Part shown: positions 1-8,323 of the stretch, piece after piece | Layout of the letters: each line of letters starts with the position of its first letter | Position numbering within the stretch: position 1 is the stretch's first letter | Virus record (IMG/VR): IMGVR_UViG_3300045118_000377 | Location: 31,491-95,490 of that record | DNA: 64,000 bases | Reading direction: 5' to 3' (one strand) | DNA from: a virus | Made by a program: the position numbers and the translations under genes | The notes under the pieces: model-generated | The model's database searches: none | Seen by the model: only the letters and a program-made list of their open reading frames with translations | What the model was told of the DNA's origin: nothing

Positions 1-2
1 GA

Positions 3-779
3 TCGGGAGCAGGGACATTCTGCCAGGGCAACGACAGTCGGCTCTCTGATGCACGAATACCTACGGCGCACAAGACCAGCCATGAGCCTGGTGGGTCGGA
101 CGCAATGGCAGTTGACGCCGCTGCCGGGACGGGCTCGCTGCGTACTCTCGGGACTTCGGCGACCGCTGCATGCGCTGGGAACGACAGTCGACTCTCAGAT
201 AGCCGTACTCCGACAGCACACGCAGCCTCTCACAAGAGTGGCGGCTCAGACGCGATCAAACTCGATGAGCTGGCTGCTCCGACTGATGTGACGACGCTGG
301 ACGCCTCCGTGTCGGCTCATGGGCTGTTGCCCAAGCTGGGAGGTGGGACCTCCAACTATCTCAGAGCTGATGGGACATGGGCAACCCCGTCAGGTAGTGG
401 TGGGGTGTTTGGTTCTAACCCACAGCAAGCGGCGAGTGATGGAATATCCACAACGACCAGCAGCACTTTCCAAGACAAGACTACCCTCACCACTGGTGCG
501 CTGACCGGGACCTACCGAGTGGCGTTCTCGTGCGAGATCATGATCGGAGCGGCCAACGCCAGATACCAGTGTAGACTGTATAACAGCACGGACGCTACGG
601 AACTATGTTTCGATGAACAGCGCCCGTCAGCGGTGAGTATGTACACGACCGTGTCTGGCTTCGTCTACGTGACATTCGCTGGAGCAGCCAAGACGTTCAA
701 GATCCAGTTTGCAAGTCAGAACAACTTCACTACCGTCACGATTCGTAGGGCTAGGATCGAATTCTGGAGGGTAAGCTAA
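3..779 (+). CDS. Tail fibre protein, 5'-truncated by window edge
   Basis: The frame is open from base 3, so the N-terminus lies outside the window. Two copies of a GNDSRLSD-type fibre repeat are visible at 27-104 and 177-254, with a period of 150 bases (50 residues). Each copy ends in a GGSDA motif, and the second is followed by an ASVSAHGLLPKL segment and a LRADGTW motif. These elements are typical of collagen-like or trimeric tail-fibre shafts of tailed phages. The C-terminal 120 residues look beta-rich and may be the trimer tip. The stop overlaps the next start (TAATG), so the genes are translationally coupled. A role as a host-contact fibre is inferred; the receptor is unknown. Confidence 0.8.
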   Translation, partial: SGAGTFCQGNDSRLSDARIPTAHKTSHEPGGSDAMAVDAAAGTGSLRTLGTSATAACAGNDSRLSDSRTPTAHAASHKSGGSDAIKLDELAAPTDVTTLDASVSAHGLLPKLGGGTSNYLRADGTWATPSGSGGVFGSNPQQAASDGISTTTSSTFQDKTTLTTGALTGTYRVAFSCEIMIGAANARYQCRLYNSTDATELCFDEQRPSAVSMYTTVSGFVYVTFAGAAKTFKIQFASQNNFTTVTIRRARIEFWRVS

Positions 780-1897
780 TGAGCGCAACCAAGTACACCT
801 ACTCAATCCAGAGCGACTTCCCAAACCACATCGTGGCCACGGACAGACTCGCGCAAGAGATCAGAGCAAGCGCCATCATCACGGCTCTCGATGGGATCAA
901 CACGTCCGGTGACGTATGCGACATCTGGTTCAAGGGTTCGCTGTCGCAAGGAGACGAGACGATTCTTGCTGGACTCGTAGCGGCGCACCAAGGTCAGCCC
1001 CTGCCAGAGAATACAACCACACTGATCAGCACAGGCAAAAACACGAGCGACGGCTCCCCGATCTTCGCGTACAAGAAACCGGACGCACCGAAGCTCACGT
1101 TCATCACCAGCAACTGGTGCGACCGTACGACCTGGTACAGCTCGTCGGTCTATGTCGAGGATGAGGTCGCTACCGATTCCGGCGACCATACGACCTACAA
1201 CCTCGCCCACCCGGATGTGATCGACACCTACCACGGCAAGATCAGCTTCGAGGACTTTCTGAAGGACAGTCAGGGGCGCAGCTACCGCGTGGCTGTGAAG
1301 GTCGACGACGTGGCGAAGGTCGAGCGCGACCCGCATGTCGGTAGCGGTGGCGACTTCACCGTGAACTACGCCGACGGCAAGATCGTGTTCCTCTCCGCTC
1401 TCCAGGGAACCGAGGTGGTGAAGGTCACGCACCACTACGCCAACGGCAGCACCTTCGTCGTCGCGCCTATCACAGGCAAGGTGCTCATGATCGAGACGGT
1501 AGAGGTCCAGTGCTCGGACGACCTGGAGATGCTCGACACGTTCGTCTTCCAAGCCTACGGCCTGGTGGACGTCTTCGCGCCCTGGATCATGCTGCCACCC
1601 TACAACATCCCCAGCGGGACCAAGATCCCCCTCGGGAATGCGTTGAAGTACAAGACCATCCAAGACATCGTCAACGACAGCAACCACAGCTACCCCGCGT
1701 ACCCCGCTCTCGGCGGCGCGGGATGGAGAGGGACGCAGAAGCCGTCTTGGATCTTCGCCTGGAACTACGACGTGGGCTCGACGATGCTGCGGTCGAGCTA
1801 CGGAATGGAGATCAGGATCTCGCTCGAGCATGACACTAAGTGTGGCGGGACCTACGCGACAGCAACCCTCTATTGTACCAGCGGGGATGAATCGTGA
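779..1897 (+). CDS. Putative tail structural protein, 372 aa
   Basis: The ATG overlaps the upstream stop and follows a GGAGGG ribosome-binding site. I do not recognise a named family. The protein has no signal peptide or membrane segment. It starts with an N-terminal alpha/beta stretch and continues with beta-rich sequence (an ADGKIVFLSAL strand pair and a VVKVTHHYANG motif), as in many phage baseplate or fibre-associated proteins. Its position between a fibre gene and small lysis-like genes in the late operon supports a structural or fibre-attachment role. That role is inference from context. Confidence 0.65.
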   Translation: MSATKYTYSIQSDFPNHIVATDRLAQEIRASAIITALDGINTSGDVCDIWFKGSLSQGDETILAGLVAAHQGQPLPENTTTLISTGKNTSDGSPIFAYKKPDAPKLTFITSNWCDRTTWYSSSVYVEDEVATDSGDHTTYNLAHPDVIDTYHGKISFEDFLKDSQGRSYRVAVKVDDVAKVERDPHVGSGGDFTVNYADGKIVFLSALQGTEVVKVTHHYANGSTFVVAPITGKVLMIETVEVQCSDDLEMLDTFVFQAYGLVDVFAPWIMLPPYNIPSGTKIPLGNALKYKTIQDIVNDSNHSYPAYPALGGAGWRGTQKPSWIFAWNYDVGSTMLRSSYGMEIRISLEHDTKCGGTYATATLYCTSGDES

Positions 1898-2229
1898 CCG
1901 GACAACTTCCCAAGATCACCATCGCACCGATGTTTGATCTGTGGTCGATCATCCACTTCGGATTCTGGGCGTTCATCTCCAGCTCCGTGGGCGCAACGTG
2001 GGAGCCGCCGCTCTGGGTGCATCTGCTCTACACGCTCATCGGCAGCTACGTGTGGGAGGGGATCGAATTCCCTCTTCAGCGGAAGTACCCAGCGCGGTGG
2101 AGCTACCGGCTGGAGAGCTGGCAGAACAGCTTCATCGGCGATCCGATCTCCAACCTGCTCGGTGCCGCTTTCGGCTGGTTCGTGGTGGCGTACTACAGAG
2201 AGCACTACTGGATCTGGAGGAAGCGGTGA
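1894..2229 (+). CDS. Small membrane protein, 111 aa
   Basis: A GTG start overlaps the end of the preceding gene. Hydrophobic segments lie near residues 16-33, 39-54 and 85-100, separated by a polar, Trp/Arg-rich stretch, which predicts two or three transmembrane helices. The protein ends with a basic WIWRKR tail. It sits directly before a cysteine-peptidase-like gene, so a lysis accessory or holin-like role is possible. The sequence matches no holin class I can name. Confidence 0.6.
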   Translation: MTGQLPKITIAPMFDLWSIIHFGFWAFISSSVGATWEPPLWVHLLYTLIGSYVWEGIEFPLQRKYPARWSYRLESWQNSFIGDPISNLLGAAFGWFVVAYYREHYWIWRKR

Positions 2230-2232
2230 GCC

Positions 2233-2436
2233 GTGACCCAAAGGCGACTCATTGTACGGATCCTCTGGGAGTGCCCGTGGTGCGGGAAGATCTGGACAAA
2301 GAGGCCGTTACCCCGGTCGAAGTGCCCATGCTGTCGTGCAACTGTGGAGGAAAGGGGCTGGGTATCACGATCGGATTCTCTACCACCAACAAGCTCATCT
2401 CGAGAATCATCCGGTGGATCACCAGAGGGAAGGTGA
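2233..2436 (+). CDS. Possible small zinc-ribbon protein, 67 aa
   Basis: A GTG four bases after the upstream stop, preceded by GGAGGAAG, opens a short frame with a CPWC knuckle and a CPCC knuckle about 14 residues apart, as in a compact zinc ribbon. The last 30 residues overlap the next gene and look like low-complexity shadow sequence. An alternative is that this stretch codes, in another frame from a GTG at 2226, for an N-terminal extension of the next protein. The paired knuckles make the zinc-ribbon reading more likely, but the call is tentative. Confidence 0.4.
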   Translation: MTQRRLIVRILWECPWCGKIWTKRPLPRSKCPCCRATVEERGWVSRSDSLPPTSSSRESSGGSPEGR

Positions 2437-2876
2437 GTCACTCCTGGGTCGCCTACGACGACTTCACGCTTGGCTTGCGCATGGTCTTGCAGGCCGAGGC
2501 CTGGGGCTTCGAAGTACGGCCGTGGGCGAGGTGGTGCAGAGAGAACATCTGGGTGGCGGAGTTCCGTTTGATCAACGGGGCTCAGCACTCAGCGCTCCGC
2601 AAGAGAGCGAGGGAGATCGGGGAGAAGTACGACTACAAGTCGGCCATCGTGGCGGGGGTAATCTCCTGGTTCCGCAGGTGGGTGAGGGCGAAGTTCAGCT
2701 TCCGCTCGCACAGAACTCCTGGGAAACTGATGTGCAGTGAAGCAGTGGTGAGGTTCTTGAAGGACGCCGGGTGTCAAGCTGTGAGAAACTTGGACGAGGA
2801 GCTGACGTCTCCCGCGGAACTCTACGACATCGTTCGGTGCTCCACGGAATTCACTGCGGTGAAACGTGAGAGGTGA
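2328..2876 (+). CDS. Permuted NlpC/P60-like (YiiX-type) cysteine hydrolase, 182 aa
   Basis: The protein has the signature of circularly permuted papain-like enzymes: an N-terminal VSHSW motif with the candidate catalytic His38, and a late MCSE motif with Cys136 heading a helix. A YDYKSAIV segment lies between them, as in YiiX-type relatives. Members of this superfamily cleave amide bonds in peptidoglycan, proteins or lipids. In a phage late operon beside membrane proteins, a lysis or cell-wall role is plausible but unproven. The start is uncertain. ATG 2328 has a weak ribosome-binding site, a GTG at 2226 is in frame, and a GGAGG at 2345-2349 lies just before an in-frame CTG. Confidence 0.7.
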   Translation: MLSCNCGGKGLGITIGFSTTNKLISRIIRWITRGKVSHSWVAYDDFTLGLRMVLQAEAWGFEVRPWARWCRENIWVAEFRLINGAQHSALRKRAREIGEKYDYKSAIVAGVISWFRRWVRAKFSFRSHRTPGKLMCSEAVVRFLKDAGCQAVRNLDEELTSPAELYDIVRCSTEFTAVKRER

Positions 2877-2879
2877 CCA

Positions 2880-3206
2880 ATGTCTGGATCGTATGCTGCG
2901 GTACTTCCTTTCCCGGCGCATGCTAGGGAGATGGAGACTCGGCACGAAGCGGTTGACGAAGACATCCCTACCATCGACGATGTGATCTGCTACCTGCGAT
3001 GGAAGCACCCAGAGATGGTAGAGACCCTCGACGACAGGATGAAACACCAGCACGAGATGGTGCTCGAGATCCTCATGAAGAAGGGGGTGTCTCCTCGTGA
3101 TCTGATGCGCATGACTCCCGGTGAAGCGAACGCGCTCGACGACCTGGAGTTGCGCCTCTGCTACCACGTCTTGAGAGACATCGCCTACATCGACTCCTTG
3201 CGGTAG
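2880..3206 (+). CDS. Hypothetical protein, 108 aa
   Basis: The ATG follows a GAGAGGTGA ribosome-binding site three bases after the upstream stop. The product is a soluble, mostly helical, mixed-charge protein without membrane segments or cysteine motifs that suggest a function. It lies between the cysteine-hydrolase gene and a one-helix membrane protein and belongs to the same transcription unit. I do not recognise a family. Confidence 0.6.
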   Translation: MSGSYAAVLPFPAHAREMETRHEAVDEDIPTIDDVICYLRWKHPEMVETLDDRMKHQHEMVLEILMKKGVSPRDLMRMTPGEANALDDLELRLCYHVLRDIAYIDSLR

Positions 3207-3214
3207 AATGGGAC

Positions 3215-3526
3215 ATGGACCCCACTGTAGTCAAAACCCTCATCAACCTAGGCACCTACGGGCCGCTGGGTATCATGGCAGCTGTGGGATTCATGCTGTT
3301 CCTCCTGGAGCGCAAGAAGACCTCTGAGCTGACTTCCAAGCTGCTGGAGTTCGCTCAGGCTAGCGTGAAGGCTGATGCTGAGCATACTAAGGCGATGGAG
3401 GCGCTGGGCAAACTCTATGACATCAGCGTCGATTCCATGGCAGCTTTGAACAACAACACTGCCACTCTTGGGACGATCAAGGATGCCCTTGGTCGGTTGG
3501 AGTCGAAGAATGAGCGCAAAAGATGA
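3215..3526 (+). CDS. Single-pass membrane protein with coiled coil, 103 aa
   Basis: A hydrophobic helix at about residues 15-31 is followed by a basic ERKK stop-transfer and a long helical, heptad-like region to the basic C-terminus. This N-terminal anchor plus coiled coil resembles holin accessory or spanin-type small phage proteins. It clusters with the 111 aa membrane protein and the cysteine hydrolase, which together could be a lysis set. The gene overlaps the next one by 17 bases. A TAGAAT sequence at 3204-3209 lies just upstream, but no matching -35 box is seen. Confidence 0.6.
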   Translation: MDPTVVKTLINLGTYGPLGIMAAVGFMLFLLERKKTSELTSKLLEFAQASVKADAEHTKAMEALGKLYDISVDSMAALNNNTATLGTIKDALGRLESKNERKR

Positions 3527-3890
3527 TCCTACGTCGTTGGGGCTGGTTCTGGTGGAGATGGGGGTGATCACGGAGGACCAGCTGCGGGAAGCGGTCGAGC
3601 GGCAAGAGAACTCGACGCTGGAGCAGCTGCTGGGTGCGGTCTTGGTCCACGAGGGGTTCTGCAAGAAAGAGGACATCGAAGCCGCGATCTCCGCCCAGGA
3701 GAGTATGCGCAGAGGCAAGAAGGTCCAGCACGCGATGGCCGTCGCCGACCTTGCCATCTATCGAAAGAAGACGAACGGGGCGCGTGACCGGGCGATAGCC
3801 AGCGGCGCACGTCTGGTGCGCACGGCCAGTGGTTCTGGCTTCCAGGCGGTCACGCCGGAGCTGCTGGCCAAAGGCACCGGAGATCGGTAG
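3510..3890 (+). CDS. MshEN/GspE-N-like tandem-repeat protein, 126 aa
   Basis: The start chosen is the ATG overlapping the upstream gene, with GGAG nine bases before it. Two consecutive units match the L-G-x-x-L-V-x-x-G-x-I-x-x-x-x-L-x-x-A-x-x-x-Q pattern of MshEN (type II secretion ATPase N-terminal) domains. They span about residues 9-32 and 40-63, exactly 31 residues apart. Known MshEN domains bind cyclic di-GMP and begin each motif with Arg. Here the Arg positions are Ser9 and Leu40, so ligand binding is doubtful. The basic C-terminal half resembles nothing I know. Its place among tail genes suggests a virion component or an adaptor. Confidence 0.6.
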   Translation: MSAKDDPTSLGLVLVEMGVITEDQLREAVERQENSTLEQLLGAVLVHEGFCKKEDIEAAISAQESMRRGKKVQHAMAVADLAIYRKKTNGARDRAIASGARLVRTASGSGFQAVTPELLAKGTGDR

Positions 3891-3899
3891 TATCCTCTC

Positions 3900-4439
3900 A
3901 TGGCCGTACCTGCCACAGTCGGGACGGCGGTCCCTATCGCCATGATCCTGGAAGACGGGAACGAGTCTCAGTTCCCGCAGGCGGAGATCTACAACGGCGG
4001 CTCTTTCCCTCTCTCTGTGTTGAACCTCGTCCACAAGGGCCGTGGCAGGTACGAAGCAAACTGGACACCTCCGATCGCTGGTGTGTTCGCGGCCATCTTC
4101 ATCGTGTACTCTGACTCGGCTCACACGATCGAGAACATCGTCTACACGCGGGAGATCGAGCAGATCTTCGCGACGGCCAGCAACGTGGACGACCTCGCGG
4201 CCAAGATCGCCAGGGTGCTGGGGTTGCTGCATGAGAACTCCTACATCGACAACACGACCTTTGACGCTTTCGGGCAGCTGCTGACCTGCCGCATTCGGCT
4301 GTTCGACTCCAAGGCGCACGTGGAGCTCGCCACCGATGGTGGAACCGAGACCCTCGGTCTGATCGCCACCTACTCTATGGAAGCCGACTACGAGGCGGCT
4401 GGCCGGCTGAAGACCTACCGGTACAAGAGGGTCGGATGA
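3900..4439 (+). CDS. Putative tail-associated protein, 179 aa
   Basis: The ATG lies ten bases after the upstream stop without a strong ribosome-binding site. The first 90 residues look like a beta-sandwich that deals with a polymer or ligand (an EDGNESQFPQAEIYN segment, then a GRYEANWTPP motif). A helical linker and a second beta-rich part follow. The stop overlaps the next start (ATGA). No catalytic motif is visible. A role in the tail or fibre base is inferred from position only. Confidence 0.6.
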   Translation: MAVPATVGTAVPIAMILEDGNESQFPQAEIYNGGSFPLSVLNLVHKGRGRYEANWTPPIAGVFAAIFIVYSDSAHTIENIVYTREIEQIFATASNVDDLAAKIARVLGLLHENSYIDNTTFDAFGQLLTCRIRLFDSKAHVELATDGGTETLGLIATYSMEADYEAAGRLKTYRYKRVG

Positions 4440-4735
4440 GCCTCTGCGCGACAGCTCTCGTGACCAGGGGCTACATCTGTTGCGACATCACGCAGAACCA
4501 GATGGTCTCGTGTGACAAGCCCGAGTTCGTCGGCTTCGTGGAGGTCCGGCCCAAGATCAGGTGGGTGGAGGGACAGCAGCCTCCCAGTACACCCGTGCCC
4601 TCGATGACCAGCGCCCAGGAGCTGCGGCCGCGGATGGTCGGCAAGGCGGACCCAGCGCCTACCACTGTCTCTGGGCCCAAGCAGGTGTCGGCTCAGGAGC
4701 TGAAGCCCAAGATCGTCAAGGCCGAGGAGGAGTAG
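4436..4735 (+). CDS. Small Pro-rich protein with repeated SAQEL motif, 99 aa
   Basis: It is translationally coupled to the upstream gene by an ATGA overlap. The N-terminal 40 residues contain four cysteines. The remainder is Pro/Lys-rich and has two SAQEL-[RK]-P-[RK] repeats about 30 residues apart, each following a proline-containing spacer. This looks like a flexible linker or chaperone-type peptide rather than an enzyme. Family and function are unknown. Confidence 0.55.
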   Translation: MSLCATALVTRGYICCDITQNQMVSCDKPEFVGFVEVRPKIRWVEGQQPPSTPVPSMTSAQELRPRMVGKADPAPTTVSGPKQVSAQELKPKIVKAEEE

Positions 4736-4736
4736 C

Positions 4737-5687
4737 GTGGCCACCATCAAGATCAAGATCTACGTCTCCGAGCTGGCCAACGTCATGACGTTGTACGACA
4801 AGATCTCCGTGCAACGATCGACGACCGCTCCTCCGTCCACTACCGAGGACGACCTCACAGCCAACTCATCGGCACCAGCGACTCTCGTCGGCTCGCTCGA
4901 GGGACCGTACCTCCTCAACGGCAAGACCCTGACGTTCAAGGTCAACGGCACGCAGGTCTCCGTGACCTTCACGTACGCCGACCCGGTCGCGATCACCCAG
5001 GTCGTGGATGCCGTGAACGCGGCGCTCGCGGCCGCGGGCCTGGGTGCGACAGCCGATGCCTACGGCGGCAAGCTGCGGATCAGGACCACTTCCAACGGCA
5101 CGCAGTTCACGTTGGAGATCATTAGCGGTTCTGCTGTCACGGTTCTGGGGTTCACTGCCGGGCAGAAGGCGCACGGCCTCGCCGCTCACATCACGCTGGT
5201 CGTTGGCACGACCCAGTATGAGTTCGACGACGGCAGCGGGCTGGCCTCCTACTACTACCGATCTCGCTTCTTCAACACCGCCAATGGTACCTACAGCGCG
5301 TGGAGCGACTGGATCCAGGGAACGACTGGAGCCGCCATCCCGTCGGCCGATCTCATCATCGGAAAGGTCAAGCTGGCCGATCTGGATGGGAAGGCACTTC
5401 CGAACCGTGTGATCACCATCGGCAACGCCATGGAGCCCAGCAAGGCGGATGGGTACGGGATCTTCGGGGCGGCGATCACGCTGGAGACTGACGGCACGGG
5501 GCAGGCTGAGACAACGCTTGTGAAGGGATCGCTGGTGGATGTAATCTTCAATGGTACTTCCATCGTCCGGCGAATCCGGGTGCCGTCATCGGGGACTGAG
5601 TTCGACCTCCTGGACGACTCGCTGGTAGTGGGAGACGAGTTCGAAATCCAGGTGCCGGACATCCCCTATGCCCCTCGGAGATCGTAA
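4737..5687 (+). CDS. Tail protein with hook-IN-like domain, 316 aa
   Basis: A GTG one base after the upstream stop, preceded by GGAGGAG, starts this gene. Residues of about 55-145 form a module running from L-N-G-K-T-L-T-F to LGFTAGQ; related modules recur in several other structural proteins of this window. It is followed by an FnIII-like stretch (YYYRSRFFN, then a WSDW motif) and a C-terminal carboxypeptidase-regulatory-like beta domain. These are typical building blocks of tail and baseplate decoration proteins. The end overlaps the large ligase-like gene by 20 bases. Confidence 0.65.
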   Translation: MATIKIKIYVSELANVMTLYDKISVQRSTTAPPSTTEDDLTANSSAPATLVGSLEGPYLLNGKTLTFKVNGTQVSVTFTYADPVAITQVVDAVNAALAAAGLGATADAYGGKLRIRTTSNGTQFTLEIISGSAVTVLGFTAGQKAHGLAAHITLVVGTTQYEFDDGSGLASYYYRSRFFNTANGTYSAWSDWIQGTTGAAIPSADLIIGKVKLADLDGKALPNRVITIGNAMEPSKADGYGIFGAAITLETDGTGQAETTLVKGSLVDVIFNGTSIVRRIRVPSSGTEFDLLDDSLVVGDEFEIQVPDIPYAPRRS

Positions 5688-8319
5688 GACAGGGCGGTTG
5701 CTTCCAGCCAAGGGCGAATTCGCTCCAGGCATTCCGAAATCAAGAACGATCAGACCTCTGCCGCCGGTGCCGCGCGGCCAGCCCCAGCAGTGGGAGCTCG
5801 CCACTCAGCTCCACCACGCAGAGAAGGCCGGTCCGCACACCGACCTCCGCCTGGTAGATCCCGAAGGCCACGCCCACAGCTGGGTGCTGCCCGACACCGG
5901 CCTCCCAAAACCGGGTGAAAAATTCTACCTCCCGCAGGTCGAGACCCACACGCGGGAGTACGCCGCGCGCAAGGGCGAGTTCGAGCTGCCGGCTGGCTAT
6001 GGCAAAGGGACCGTGACCGGCTCGGGCCTGCGCCCGGTAGACGTCCATTACAGTGAGCCTGGAAAGCTCCGTTTCAGCCTGTTGGAAGGCAAAAACCCTC
6101 AAGATTACATACTGGTACGGTCACCCAAGGGGTGGGTTATCCACAACTTTTCACCGACAGCGGAAGCGGGTGTGCGTGGATCGAAGGGTTTCGCCATCCC
6201 GCAGGCGAAGCCAGCGTACAAGGAAAAGCCAACAACTTCGGTGGAGTTCGACGACCCGAGGGTGATCCATCAGGCCAAGATCGACGGCGCGCACGTGACC
6301 GTCCACATCCCGAACAAGGACAGCCAGGTCCGGGTGTTCTCCTACCGCCCGACCGAGGCTGGGACCGGGGTCATCGAGCATACCCACAAGTTGCCCTCGT
6401 ACCACACGCTGCGTGCCCCTGGGAGCCTCGCTGGCACCGTTCTCCGCGGTGAGGCATGGGCGGCAGGCCCGGACGGCAAGGCGCTGCCAGCGGAGCGTAT
6501 AGGCGGCCTCCTGAACGCGGGCGTGGCCCGTTCCAGAGAGCTCCAGCAGGAGCATGGCCCCCTACGCCTGTCGGTCTTTGACGTGGTGCGGCACAAGGGC
6601 AAGCTCATGGAGAACGCCCCCTACGCCGAGAAGCTCGAGGTGCTCCGGCAGGTGGCGAAGGAGATGCCCCAGCTCGAGCTCCCGCCCACGGCCGAGACGC
6701 CGGAGGAGAAGCTCAAGCTCTTCACTCGCATCCAGGAAGGGAAGGAGCCGGTCACCCGAGAGGGGATCGTGGCCTGGCATCTGGACCGGCCACTGCCAAC
6801 CAAGATCAAGTTCCGACCTGATGTTGATGCCGAGGTCGTGGGAGTGTTTCCAGGTAAGGGGAAGCACGAAGGACGAGCCGGTGGGCTGGTGGTGAAGCTG
6901 CCGGGGTCCGAGGCTACCACGAGAGTTGGAACTGGCTTCTCCGATCAGATGCGCAAGGAGCTGTGGGAGAGACAGCACGAGATCGTGGGGCGCGTGGCGC
7001 GTGTGGCGACTCAGCAGGTGTTCCCGAGCGGCAAGATGCGGGCACCGGCGTTCAAGGACTTCCACACGGAGAAGGGCAAGATCGCTTCGGGCAGGCACAG
7101 AGTCGAACATCTCACTACGGATGAAGAGAAGCTGGAAGCTGCTAAGTTGCAAGAAGGGATCGGTTTCGGACTTGGCCCGATCAAGCCATTGCATCCCAAG
7201 TGGGAGTATTACGGCATTCGTAGTGACGACAACAAGCTGGTTGCTGTGAGCCGAGTCAACAAAGAGCCGTTGAAGGAGTGGGAAGGTTCAAAGGACTACG
7301 AGCAGATCGCTCGGCACAGGCCGGATGTATCTATCTCGGCCACTACCGTCCACCCGGAACATCGCAGGAAGGGCATGGCAAAAGCTCTCCGAGCTCACGT
7401 CCAGGATCGATACAACACGATCATATCTGGTACCGGGGCAGAGTCAGACCTACCAGCTATGTCTAGGATCTTGGAGCAACAGGGGTTCGAGCCTATTTGG
7501 CACCGTGGGGCGAACACGCAGTACGTGTGGAAGAAGCAGGCAATGCTCGAGGCCCTAAAGGATGAACTGAACAAGGTCGCGGCTCCTGATATCAGCCCCG
7601 CGCAAGAAGTGGTTCCAGACCCTGCTCAAGATCGCCCATCGCTTGTTGGCGGCATCGCTGCGACTGGCGGCGGCACGTTGCTGGCGGCCGATATGAGAAA
7701 GCGGTTGCTTGGCGAGAAAGTAATCTACCACGGCACACATTCGGATGAAGCCGCAAAAGGGATCATGGAGCATGGGCTCCAACCTTCGTACGGTGGCACG
7801 GGGGCAGCGAAGCTGACGCCAAACTATGTAGCGCGTAGCAAAGGAAAGGTGCACGTCACGGGCGTTAAGCCTGTTGCGATGATGTTCCGATCGTTCGACC
7901 CAGAGACCTATCGTCGTGAGGGTTACGATATCGGACACCTCGTGCGCGGGAACTTGCCTGGGGCACCAGGCACGGTGGTCAAAGCGCGCATCCCGATGTC
8001 CCTTTGGGACAAGTTAGAGATCGATCCAGACATGCTGGGACATACCCCGCAGAACGAACTTCAAGAGGCCATGATCAAGGAGATCGGAGCTCGTGGGGCG
8101 CACCCCATCGAGTCGAAGTACATCAGTGGGGGCCGTGGCAGTATCAGTCGAATCCCCGAAAAGATCGTGGAACTCGGGAGGGAGTTGCCTGGCTATGTCA
8201 AGAGACACCCTCTGCGTTTCGGGGTTGGAGCGCTTGGAACAGCCGGGGGTCTCTATCTTGCCGGCAGGGGAATAGGATCTCTGCGTAGAAGATTCTCCAC
8301 GCCTACTGAGGAAGGATAG
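5668..8319 (+). CDS. Polyvalent protein: LigD-type phosphoesterase, ATP-dependent ligase, GNAT, ART-like domain, 883 aa
   Basis: Four enzyme-like domains lie in one chain. Residues 40-160 match the 3'-phosphoesterase of bacterial LigD and keep all candidate metal/catalytic residues (His49/50, His57, Asp59, Arg61, His94, Tyr98). Residues 190-470 match an ATP-dependent polynucleotide ligase: K204-I-D-G (motif I), Glu262, FD at 304-305, EGIVAW at 365-370, K379/K381 (motif V) and an OB-like tail. Residues 510-620 are a GNAT acetyltransferase with an R-R-K-G-M-A acetyl-CoA loop (566-571). Residues 680-830 start with YHGT (687-690), as in ADP-ribosyltransferase folds. A glycine-rich hydrophobic helix (850-870) ends the protein. 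The location among tail genes suggests packaging and injection with the DNA (inference). Confidence 0.8.
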   Translation: MPLGDRKTGRLLPAKGEFAPGIPKSRTIRPLPPVPRGQPQQWELATQLHHAEKAGPHTDLRLVDPEGHAHSWVLPDTGLPKPGEKFYLPQVETHTREYAARKGEFELPAGYGKGTVTGSGLRPVDVHYSEPGKLRFSLLEGKNPQDYILVRSPKGWVIHNFSPTAEAGVRGSKGFAIPQAKPAYKEKPTTSVEFDDPRVIHQAKIDGAHVTVHIPNKDSQVRVFSYRPTEAGTGVIEHTHKLPSYHTLRAPGSLAGTVLRGEAWAAGPDGKALPAERIGGLLNAGVARSRELQQEHGPLRLSVFDVVRHKGKLMENAPYAEKLEVLRQVAKEMPQLELPPTAETPEEKLKLFTRIQEGKEPVTREGIVAWHLDRPLPTKIKFRPDVDAEVVGVFPGKGKHEGRAGGLVVKLPGSEATTRVGTGFSDQMRKELWERQHEIVGRVARVATQQVFPSGKMRAPAFKDFHTEKGKIASGRHRVEHLTTDEEKLEAAKLQEGIGFGLGPIKPLHPKWEYYGIRSDDNKLVAVSRVNKEPLKEWEGSKDYEQIARHRPDVSISATTVHPEHRRKGMAKALRAHVQDRYNTIISGTGAESDLPAMSRILEQQGFEPIWHRGANTQYVWKKQAMLEALKDELNKVAAPDISPAQEVVPDPAQDRPSLVGGIAATGGGTLLAADMRKRLLGEKVIYHGTHSDEAAKGIMEHGLQPSYGGTGAAKLTPNYVARSKGKVHVTGVKPVAMMFRSFDPETYRREGYDIGHLVRGNLPGAPGTVVKARIPMSLWDKLEIDPDMLGHTPQNELQEAMIKEIGARGAHPIESKYISGGRGSISRIPEKIVELGRELPGYVKRHPLRFGVGALGTAGGLYLAGRGIGSLRRRFSTPTEEG

Positions 8320-8323
8320 GCTA

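Noticed and set aside
803-1831. 342-codon minus-strand open frame opposite a tail gene
   Set aside because: It lies exactly antisense to a gene with good ribosome-binding site and overlap signals. Its protein is Val/Asp/Arg-rich, as expected for a shadow in G+C-rich DNA.
3171-3209. Promoter TTGAGA...TAGAAT before the 103 aa gene
   Set aside because: The spacing between the boxes is 27 bases and the start codon lies only six bases after the -10, so a real promoter is unlikely.
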